Position numbers and translations under genes: made by a program. A stretch of DNA of 15,317 nucleotides, from NCBI RefSeq assembly GCF_001949145.1, contig NW_019091401.1:1695583-1710899 (forward strand). The letters run 5' to 3'. This DNA is from Acanthaster planci (Eukaryota; Echinodermata; Asteroidea; Valvatida; Acanthasteridae). Below are positions 8,018 to 15,317 of this stretch, one piece after another. The first letter of the stretch is position 1. Each line of letters starts with the position of its first letter. The notes under the pieces are model-generated. The model was not told the DNA's origin, searched no databases, and was given only the letters and a program-made list of their open reading frames with translations.

Positions 8018-8605
8018 ATGAGTTCTAAACCCTCAGAAATTGTAAGGCTTTACCCCAATCTGCCGGGCCCCCAAGGGGTACGAAGCGGGGTGTGAAGAAG
8101 AAACAGAGGAAAAATACACAGAAGAAAACCAAACAAAGTTTTATAGACTCAAAAAAATCGAAGATACCAAAGCTCAGATTTGGGCGGAGAGAAACGTGAG
8201 AGAAACTCAGTACATACAAAAAATCAAGCGGTTATTGACCGCGGCTTGCTACGTAGAATACGGAGTCGAAACATTTATAGTATGGCGTCGGTAGCTGTGG
8301 GCATACCGCTGTGTTGGGTTTGGTGTCGGTACCCGTGGGTTTATTGGTGGAAAGTCTCGCCCTCGGAGCGTTTCGTGGGTATATGCTTTGTCAAAATACG
8401 CAAGTAAACGAAAACGATTGCTTAACAGGTCCAAACAACACGACAAAATCCGAGTACTATGGCCGACGCTAAACTTAACACGATCGACGAAAACACACCC
8501 CACGCCATTAATGACGGTGATATTTCTCACGAAGAATTTGTGTTAATTACCTCTGAGCTCCGAATATTTAACAAACTCAAAGAAAAAGTTAGATCAGCCC
8601 TTCCC
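8018..8605 (+). pseudogene. Gene E: broken hydrophobic-segment protein of the viral-type element
   Basis: ATG at 8018 begins MSSKPSEIVRLYPNL, then TGA at 8093. The gene-like sequence continues in a second frame (8094-8294: charged and helical, KIEDTKAQIW to QYIQKIKRL, ending TAG at 8292). A third frame (8296-8472) holds a hydrophobic segment, TAVLGLVSVPVGLLVESLAL. A fourth (from 8459) holds KLNTIDEN and DGDISHEEFVLITSEL followed by a basic tail to about 8605. The order (N-terminal IVRLYPNL motif, coiled coil, hydrophobic glycine-rich segment, DGxIS-x-EEF near the C-terminus) matches an uncharacterised protein family I recall from animal viral-type elements. Three frame changes make it dead. 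The last frame stays open to 8875, but the sequence after about 8605 looks unrelated. It follows gene D directly. Confidence 0.58.
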
Positions 8606-8979
8606 AGCGCCCTTTTTGGGTGCAGACTAGCGAATGCTCGCCAGCGCATGTCGCCTGTGCGGTGCACCGGTCGCATATTTTTTTTCCTGGGAAGGGTTAT
8701 AAGGGCAATTATCATGGGCGTGGTTAACTTCAAGCCCGATCAATTTAGTGGACACTTAGGGCGTTTACGACGGATGAGGCTTAGCCTTCACAGATTCAAG
8801 CCATTTGAGGAGACTCCAACCATGCTGACTGGTACCATAAAGCCAAAGACTAAGCCGAAGCCACCAGTTTTGTAAACGCCCTTAGAAACTTTAATGTCAA
8901 GGTAAACGTAGGGCTTCAGTCTTCTATACTAAAATTTTCGCAAGGGCCCATGGCCGCCGCCAATTTGCCCGGTTCGCTG
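8606..8979. other. Right edge of the viral-type block, no supported gene
   Basis: Gene-like composition ends near 8605. One frame stays open to 8875, but I see no domain or family signature in it. CCCTTCCCAGCGCCC at 8598 is partly complemented by GGGAAGGG at 8690, which may mark the end of an inserted repeat; this is not established. Confidence 0.4.
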
Positions 8980-9066
8980 CTCCCGAACCGCACTTCTGTC
9001 GCGTCCGTCCATTGGCCCGCCCGTCGGTCGTCATGAGACGCTCTTTGCCATTGGGCGCGGGCGTGC
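8980..9066 (+). repeat. Upstream partial duplicate of the GC-rich repeat
   Basis: CTCCCGAACCG at 8980, GTCCATTGGC near 9007 and CTCTTTGCCATTGGGCG near 9041 repeat, in the same order and orientation, blocks found at 9145-9215. Spacing between the two is about 150-165 bp. Identity is about 75-80% by eye. Confidence 0.7.
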
Positions 9067-9144
9067 GCCATCTTGCCCGGATGGGATCGATCCACTGATC
9101 TGTGCTGTACTGCCAGTAAAGTAGAGATCAGTGAACCGATCGCC

Positions 9145-9580
9145 CTCCCGAACCGTGCCTGTGTCGCGTTCGTCCATTGGCCGTATGGAACGGTCTTTGC
9201 CATTGGGCGTGTGTGCGATGGTCCCGATGCGGGTCTTCCTGCGGTTTAGCCGAGTACCGGCGGCGAGGCGGCGCTCTGTGGTGGCGTGCGTTGGTTCCCC
9301 GACAGTTCCCTTATTTTGCCTTTTGGTGTTGATGTAGTACCCGCTGCGACATTCCGGCCCGATTGGTCCCCGGGAATTTGCTGAATATTCACGCCAGGTC
9401 CACGCTGTCCCCACTATTCTTGTATCACGTTGTAGTGTTTGTCGCTGGGCAACGTGGTACCATTTGCGACCTTCCTGTTAGATTGGTGAAATCCAACAGG
9501 AAATGTGAATATTCACAATCTATTCCTTGGTCCCGCATTGCTTTATCCGTGCTTTTTCGTGTAAGCCCGTGACGATGCTG
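9145..9580 (+). repeat. GC-rich dispersed repeat, copy 1
   Basis: Matches 12043-12465 at roughly 85-90% by eye. Shared landmarks in order: CGGTCTTT, ATTGGGCGTGTGTGCG, GCGGTTTAGCCGAGTAC, TGGTTCCCCGACAGTTCCC, GATGTAGTACCCGCTGC, TGCTGAATATTCA, CCACGCTGTCCCCACTATTC, GACGTGGTACCATTT-like and TTTTCGTG.AAGCCCGTG. Several ATTGG (inverted CCAAT) words are conserved. A TAGCCGAGTACC word and a GGTTCCCCGAC word 46 bp later resemble, weakly, the A and B boxes of a tRNA-type pol III promoter. No coding frame is conserved between the copies. Could be a SINE or a non-autonomous DNA element. Confidence 0.88.
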
Positions 9581-10596
9581 TACCAGCGGCAGTCCATGTC
9601 CGTCCCAAGGTCACGGACGTATATAATAAAATCTGGACTCGCAACGCCCCTAATCAGCTTATAGAGTCGAATACAAAGCTTTCCTGGCAATGTCCGCCTT
9701 TGTTCTTCCTGACGTTAATAGAAGGGCGCCAACCCACGCTTTTGTATTCGGCTCGGTAAAATGGCCACTGGTTGGCTTCTTTTTCATGCAAAGGCATTGC
9801 AAGTCTAGCTTCTTATATACTTCCGTGTGAAAGGTGCTGGCGCCACAGACGATCTCAGGTTATCAGTCAGCTGACGGCAGGCCGGCTAATCCCATTGTCA
9901 ACATATCACTGCCACATGCTTGCGTGTTGATGAGGCGCTTGGTCATTACTAGAAAATAGTAACAGATATACATGTACGACAATCCCAAACATGCACATTG
10001 CTTTTAACCCACCCTGATTTTCACTGAGAGCTGGGTATGTTCCTAAGAGGATTCTGAAGTAACGTCCAATGAATAGTAAGCCAAGACAAACACTTTGATG
10101 TAACAAAAATACAACGTAGGGCCCTGCTCTTCAGATCTAAGGCCTGAGGAACTGATATTCCCAATACAAGTAAGTATCGGCCAGGCCACATTTTCACTTT
10201 CATCTCAACAAAATAAGACTAATGAACATTAATACACCCCTAATGATGAACGTCAATGTGAGCACTCATTGTAACTTACATTGTACATGTACATAGTGCA
10301 AGTAATAATAAACAGTAAATATTTGAAACCGTGACTATCAACGATTAATCAGGACGAACTCGGAAGCCCACACTCGGAAACTTCTACGTTCGTTGCCGAC
10401 CTCTGCTAAAATGACTCCTCCCCTACCGTTTTATGCCTTGATGATTCAGTTCCTGAACGGTGCTTAACTACCTTTTTGGTTAATGTGTTCAGCCCTTAAC
10501 CTTGCCAATAGAAACAAAACATCTGTATTTAATGATGCGGACAATAAATCTCTGATCCAATCTAATTATGTCAGTGCATAACACTTGACTCAACTT
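9581..10596. other. Non-coding region
   Basis: No gene, RNA gene or repeat supported. A TATATAATAAAA word at about 9620-9632 is TATA-like but has no identifiable transcript downstream. Open frames at 9906-10203 on the - strand lack any recognisable feature. Confidence 0.55.
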
Positions 10597-10846
10597 TTGT
10601 GCACGCCGTCCCGCATTTACTGTTGAAAAGGGGGAGCACCGGACGCAAATATGTCGAATCGTTGGGTTCTATTTATGTTCAGCTCAATACTTGGTTCCTA
10701 TTCTGTGTCAAATAGGGTACCAAGCAGAGTTAACTCCCATCAAACTTGGGTAGCCTCTCACAGCTGAAATGATCCCAAATGAAGGCATGATTTGCTGTCA
10801 TACTGCTTCCTATTTCCTGAATGCTCTTTTTACCTATGGGCCGCTT
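10597..10846 (+). repeat. Diverged dispersed repeat, copy 1 (distant relative of the 222-bp unit)
   Basis: Aligns with 11555-11804 at about 70-75% by eye: TTGTGCAC, GTTGAAAAGGGGGA, AATATGTCGAA, TCTATTTATGTTCAGCTCAAT, ATAGGGTACCAAGCAGA, CACAGCTGAAAT and CTGCTTCCTATTTCC appear in the same order. The last blocks resemble the AAATATTCGCAAAAGAACGC and CTACTGCTTTCTATTTCTTG blocks of the tandem array at 1517-3350. Confidence 0.75.
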
Positions 10847-11554
10847 GACGCGCGATTGGGCATCGTTAGGTCTGAAATTTCCGAAATCCGGAGATTGTGT
10901 GTACTCGGAAAAATATTACTTATTACATTTACTTAGTTGCCTAATGACACTGACGTCTCAGATCAACCGTCCTCCATTATTTATTTGCACGGTCACATTA
11001 GTATATGTAACGATCTTAATGACAAGTTATTTCCTTCTTCAAAGTACCTACTAAAATCACTAACAATTTTAAAAACTCGAAAGTTCACAGCGCTGACAAA
11101 GTAAATTTAACAACGCTAACGGTTGCTTCAGAGAAAATTAACCTTGAGATTTCTAGACATCATTAGGCTGTCATTTTCAAAGTGCATGACTGTGTTCCTC
11201 CGCACACTTTCCGAAAATTCCTCACTTAAACATGGGCTGGGCTAGCTAGAAATCCTTCGGAGTTTAGTACGTAGGCCTACACAACTTTTCCAATACCACA
11301 AAACGCTATGGGCCTTCCACATCCTTAGACTAATGTCGGTACATATGAATACTGCACAGAGATGTGCCACCAACAGCTTAACAACATCCTTACAACATCA
11401 TCTGTAACTTTTGTTACAGTCTACATCTAATTTTAATTGAGCGCATTTTTAGTCTTGTTAACGTTTTTGGAGAATACAGTTTTGTTTTATGTATACGTAT
11501 TTTCTATATTTTTTTTCTAATCTTACGTCAATGACATTACATTCGAATGGACTT
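10847..11554. other. Non-coding region
   Basis: AT-rich, no supported gene. A 77-codon + frame at 10821-11054 straddles the repeat end and has no recognisable motif. Confidence 0.5.
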
Positions 11555-11850
11555 CTGTGCACAGAGTCTTGCTTTTACCGTTGAAAGGGGGACGTGTGAA
11601 AATATGTCGAAAGGTTGTGCTCTATTTATATTCAGCTCAATAAATCTTTTCTATCCTAAGAATGCTGAGTAAAACAGGATACCCAGCAGACTTAATTCCT
11701 GTCAATCTTAGGGGGCCTGGCACAGCTGAAATATTCCCAAAAGAATGCATGAGTTGCTGTCGTTTTATGCTTCCTATTTTTCTTTTTGTCCACACTTCAT
11801 GGGGCAATTCCCCACGCAAAGGTCTCTTTGAGCATAATGTAGTGAAACCT
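11555..11850 (+). repeat. Diverged dispersed repeat, copy 2 (distant relative of the 222-bp unit)
   Basis: Pairs with 10597-10846 and extends further right. GAAATATTCCCAAAAGAATGCA near 11727 and TTCCCCACGCAAAGG near 11808, followed by GCATAATGTAGTGAAACC, correspond in order to the TATTCGCAAAAGAACGCAGG, TTCCCACGCAAAGATTGC and ATAATGCAGTGTAAAAG blocks of the tandem units. This suggests a single-copy relative of the tandem family. Confidence 0.68.
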
Positions 11851-12042
11851 TAGCCTGTGGTAGTAGCACAGCAGGAGGTGGGGTTCATCGCAAAGTTAAT
11901 TGGGATGAGCGCGATTGATCCAATGACACAAAGATTCCAGATCACACACAGGAGATAGGATTTACAGTCAATCAATGGTTGGATTTATTCGAATCTTGAA
12001 GAAATCAAAGTTAATCAAACGTTCGATACAACCGACCGGTGA
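11851..12042. other. Spacer, no feature seen
   Basis: About 190 bp between two repeats, with no coding or RNA signature. Confidence 0.5.
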
Positions 12043-12465
12043 CCAATGAACGAACGCGACACAGGCACGGTTCGGGAGGGCGGTCTTTCCAATTGGGCGT
12101 GTGTGCGTTGGTCCCGATGCAGGTCTTCTTGCGGTTTAGCCGAGTACGGCGGCGAGGCAGCGCTCTGGGGTGGTGTGCGTTGGTTCCCCGACAGTTCCCT
12201 TAATTTCCTTTTGGTGGTGATGTAGTACCCGCTGCAGCATTCTGGCCTGATTGGTCACCGGGAATTGCTGAATATTCATGGCCGTCCAGATCCACGCTGT
12301 CCCCACTATTCTTGCATCACGTTGTAGTGTTCGTCGCTGGGCGACGTGGTACCATTTACGACCTTCTGGTTGGATTGGTCAACAGGAAATGTAAATATTC
12401 ACGACCTATTCTCTGGTCTTGCAATGTTCTATCCGTGCCTTTTCGTGCAAGCCCGTGGCAGGCTG
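12043..12465 (+). repeat. GC-rich dispersed repeat, copy 2, with an inverted 36-bp head
   Basis: From 12081 it runs collinear with 9191-9580. Immediately before that, 12043-12078 is the reverse complement of 9145-9180 (35 of 36 bases), so the head block has the opposite orientation in the two copies. Differences elsewhere are scattered substitutions and short indels. Confidence 0.9.
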
Positions 12466-12800
12466 TAGGGTGCACCCTTGTATTTAGGCCAGAAATATTT
12501 CCGCCGAGCTCATTCATAAAAGTGATACACTCAAAATATTCTATATTAGAGGTCCTGAGAGCCATGGAACTGGGGAATTGAAGAAATATGAGACTGAACC
12601 TCTGGGCTCTGGACTCGGGGCTTCCAATTCCGAGCAATTTTGGTGCAATCGGGTCCGAAAGTGGCACTATTTGAGCCATTTTGCGGAGGGATGGTTTTTC
12701 AAAACGGCTACTTTTCTGGAAAGGGACATTTTCTTCATTTTAGGGATGGTCTGCAGTAGTGCAAGCCGTCTGTATAGGTAAACCAACGACCCTCCCCTGT
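12466..12800. other. Non-coding region
   Basis: Short open frames on both strands (12312-12581, 12356-12679, 12578-12781) begin in or overlap the repeat and show no recognisable domain. I see nothing else. Confidence 0.5.
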
Positions 12801-12815
12801 TTGCTGGCCTCTCGA

Positions 12816-12857
12816 CCAATCAGAAGACTGGATTTGCACGTAACACCTCATTTGCAT
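12816..12857 (+). promoter_or_regulatory. CCAAT box and octamer-like motif cluster
   Basis: CCAAT at 12816-12820 is followed by ATTTGCAC near 12832 and a perfect octamer, ATTTGCAT, at 12850-12857. CCAAT plus octamer is seen in animal H2B and snRNA promoters, but no histone or snRNA gene follows here, so the role is unproven. The octamer overlaps the start of the hairpin repeat and is altered to GTTCGCAT in the second copy near 15262. Confidence 0.35.
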
Positions 12858-12910
12858 ACCAGCGGGGGCAGCCAGCCAACTCCATGCGGGTCTGAGCTGG
12901 CGCCCCCACC
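12855..12910 (+). repeat. GC-rich hairpin repeat, copy 1
   Basis: 56 bp that recurs at 15266-15317. The left arm 12862-12876 (GCGGGGGCAGCCAGC) pairs with the right arm 12896-12909 (GCTGGCGCCCCCAC) apart from one bulge and one mismatch, with a 19-nt loop. The sequence beyond 12910 continues GC-rich for about 20 bp (GGCCGGACCCGCCGGCGC). Confidence 0.85.
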
Positions 12911-12929
12911 GGCCGGACCCGCCGGCGCT

Positions 12930-14210
12930 ACACTATTCTATGATACAACAATGCTGAACTCAAAGCTCTCCTTAACCAAAATTTTGAACCTGTTCCCTTG
13001 AGATTTGACTTTTGAGGTTTCACTGCATATATCAATTATTACTGCTTTGTGATTGACTCAAGGTAATTTTTATCGAAGCAGAAATGCAGATACTTAATAA
13101 CAGGTAAAATATTACGATAAGTGTGCCGTTCCATCAGTAAAAACCTTGACGGATTTTTTTTTTACCAAAACTGTAAATTACGGACAAATCTCCGACATAT
13201 TTAAATCGCTAGGTTGTTTGAATCGACATGGTGTGCCAAAAACTAACCTGGGAACTCATTAGAATTTCTAAAGGGGTGAATGGACAGTAGACGGTTTTTA
13301 CTGTATACATTTTATTACGTTGCCGATCAACGTTTGAGACCACAAACATGGCGCAATAAAAGTCTCTCTGTGTTGATGGGGGTACGTCAATCCGATAAAG
13401 GGGAATTAATGTTAACGCAGTTGATTTAAAAAGATATAAACTTTATTTCGCAAGAAGGCCTCCCTTCCAAACATTTAACTATACGCATGTACATACAGGC
13501 ATGAAACAGTTTTCCTTTAGGCTTTACATCTGTTGTATAATGAGTACGACACGAAGCGGGAATGCAGTACGTGTAAGGTTTGAAAGTCGGGCTGTTCGTT
13601 ACGCTGACTTGAAGTTTTGCAATAAATTCGACAACCTTAAGGCCTATTACCGTGTTGTTCATTATAACATGAACATAACTTTTTCGCGTTCGTAATTAGA
13701 CGGCTATTTTAAAAAGAACAAAGAAAGGTTCGTCATTAAACATCAACTGTTTGTGATTAGGAGATGAGCACTGCTTAGGCATTTCCTGGCCGCTGCGTAA
13801 CAGGTTACACCTGTGCCCTGTGCCTTTAACCTTTTCACTTTCACCTAAAACACGTATTTAAATCTTGTTTGCATCGTTGCAATAACAATACGTTTGGAAA
13901 ACAAGTTGAGGTAAATGTCAACTTTATCTTCCTTTCAATTATATATTTCATCCCACTGTGACAAAAATATACATGCACATGTATCTGCAAGAATAAATTT
14001 TAATCTATATTCTTAAAGCAAACTTAAATACGAACACGTTTTCAAATAAATAGGGGCAAAACAGTGTAAACAGTGGAAAGTGTAAACAGAAAAACATCAC
14101 CATGTGGCAATAATTTGGATGATTTAATCCTGTGCCTCAGATGTGCAAGTTCATCAAAAATTTCATTTCTAATTAAACGTAAACTGCATGAAAGCGAACG
14201 TTGTACAACT
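12930..14210. other. Non-coding region
   Basis: AT-rich, no supported gene. Overlapping open frames on opposite strands at 13426-13695 show no domain. CACAAACATGGCGC near 13342 is a YY1-like word. Confidence 0.5.
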
Positions 14211-14237
14211 TGTGTGTGTGTACATGTGTGCGTGTGT
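14211..14237 (+). repeat. Short imperfect (TG)n microsatellite
   Basis: TGTGTGTGTG followed by TACATGTGTGCGTGTGT. It accounts for the Cys/His/Thr-rich stretch in the open - frame across 14042-14383. Confidence 0.85.
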
Positions 14238-15200
14238 AGAACGTGACTCGGAGATGTCCAGTAAATAAGGTTAAGAATAGCCCGTTCTAAGAAATATACT
14301 AATATATTTTTTGTAAACACATTTGGCCAGAAAGACCACCAAGGACATGACCAAAAAAAGGTGCTCGGTAAATTTTCATCCAAGAGGAAAGTTTGTGTGG
14401 CAAGACTGGTGAAGGGGACTTAGCGACTTAGTAACAATAAATTATTTAAAAACAATACGAAAGAGATAAGAGGAGAAATATTATGGCATTACTTCATTAA
14501 ATGAATAGCAGTAATCAAGGATCAACAGGTACTACTTATTAGTGTTTTACATAATGCCTTGAAGCAGTCTTTTAAAAATTTTATTCTGACTTGTAAAATT
14601 CACTTTTTAATTTTGCAATATTTTATGAACTGTTTTGACATAATTGACGTGACGTTTTTAATTTTTTTGTTGTGCAGTTTGATTGGCTTGAATGTTAAAT
14701 GATGTAATACTTTGACCCTAATCCGTTAACATACATGTAACTGCAAATATATCGGTACTTCCCCTAGTTGATGCCAAGTTTGTTTTTTTTTACAATCGCA
14801 ATACAACGATGAACATCAGTAAGTGCAAATCATTTTGCAAACATCGGCACGTGGTCCTTAAGAAAAATCCTAACTGCTGAGAATTTTCGTATTTTTACAG
14901 AGTGCGATGTACATGTACTATACACTTCAAAAGAAGTTGACCGAAACTCCAAAAATAGTGACCGACTCTCTGGCCAGGGACGTGTTTCGAACGCATGAAA
15001 CACGCCCGTGCGATTACACAATAGACGTCGGACGATCCATTCACTCCGACGGTTTGGGTTCTACCATCAATACTGTAGCGTGTCCTACGGATCAGGGTTC
15101 GACGCTGGTATAGATTCGCACACAGCCGCAACTCGCTGTTCTGGTCACGAAATCCCTGCTTTATTGCTGTAGCGTCCACAACAATGTGTTTTCAGACAAG
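14238..15200. other. Non-coding region
   Basis: No supported gene. Open frames on both strands at 14895-15179 overlap each other. A TTTTTACAG at 14892-14900 is acceptor-like, but the sequence after it has no domain I know. Confidence 0.45.
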
Positions 15201-15204
15201 CTCT

Positions 15205-15252
15205 AAACATGGCGCCTGTCGACAGGGACTGCGCAAGAGCGAGGCGGGAAAA
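15205..15252 (+). promoter_or_regulatory. YY1-like and E2F-like motifs near the right edge
   Basis: AAACATGGCGCC at 15205-15216 and GCGGGAAAA at 15244-15252 are words seen in animal core promoters. They lie in a locally GC-rich stretch that leads into the hairpin repeat. A promoter for a gene beyond the window is possible but not shown. Confidence 0.3.
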
Positions 15253-15265
15253 CCGCGGGCCGTTC

Positions 15266-15317
15266 GCATACCAGCGGGGCAGCCAACTCCATGCAAGTCC
15301 GAGCTGGCGCCCCCACC
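15266..15317 (+). repeat. GC-rich hairpin repeat, copy 2, cut by the window end
   Basis: Matches 12855-12910 in the same orientation, missing one G of the G-run and a GCCA step, with a few substitutions in the loop (ATGCAAGTCC for ATGCGGGTCT). It ends exactly at the window boundary, so its full length is unknown. Confidence 0.85.

Noticed and set aside
8459-8875. 138-codon frame as a complete gene
   Set aside because: Only its first ~50 codons match the gene E C-terminus; the remainder is compositionally different and has no recognisable domain.
9031-9414. Open - strand frames in the GC-rich repeat
   Set aside because: They result from high GC content; the frame is not kept in the second copy at 12043-12465.
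13426-13695. Overlapping open frames on both strands
   Set aside because: No start context, splice sites or family signature, and lengths are near chance in this composition.
14907-15113. Possible internal exon after an acceptor-like TTTTTACAG
   Set aside because: No recognisable domain, no clear donor at its end, and overlapping open frames on the other strand are equally long.
1-15317. CRISPR arrays, bacterial operons, rRNA or canonical tRNA genes
   Set aside because: None seen. The tandem arrays lack CRISPR-like spacers, and I found no convincing tRNA A/B box pair or rRNA segment by eye.

Overview
The window looks like nuclear DNA from an animal, most likely a marine invertebrate. It has GT-AG introns with long pyrimidine tracts, AATAAA polyadenylation signals, sparse coding sequence, many ACATGTAC/TACATGTA words and several families of dispersed and tandem repeats. 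I cannot fix the lineage: lancelet, hemichordate, echinoderm, cnidarian and lophotrochozoan all stay open. The only host gene I can support is the 3' end of a POLG2-like gene at the left edge.

Layout. (1) 1-885: the last two coding exons of a POLG2-like gene (154-250 and 689-748), whose intron carries five 27-bp repeats, followed by a 3' UTR with AATAAA at 861. (2) 1517-3350: an array of about 222-bp units, about seven in + orientation and then two inverted. The two halves meet at a near-perfect 32-bp-arm palindrome at 2868-2956. (3) 3535-8605: a decayed block of five genes that I read as a fragment of a large viral-type DNA element (Polinton/adintovirus-like). It holds a coiled-coil/membrane protein (A, +), a capsid-like gene (B, -), a small membrane protein (C, -), an unrecognised gene (D, +) and a hydrophobic-segment protein (E, +). 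Every one of A, B, D and E has frameshifts or stops. I see no integrase, polymerase, ATPase or protease in the window. A 430-bp stretch of gene A is present twice, and the second copy starts beside a single N, so part of the local structure may be an assembly artefact. (4) 8606-15317: no supported gene. It contains a GC-rich dispersed repeat in two copies (9145-9580 and 12043-12465) in which a 36-bp block is inverted, two diverged single relatives of the 222-bp unit (10597-10846 and 11555-11850), and a GC-rich hairpin repeat at 12855-12910 that recurs at the right edge (15266-15317).

How the parts relate. Genes A to E appear to belong to one former mobile or viral genome. A runs convergently into B/C, B and C overlap by 14 nt, and D and E follow each other on the + strand. 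This compact layout fits a virus-like gene block rather than host genes. All family assignments rest on remembered sequence features read by eye and have not been searched.
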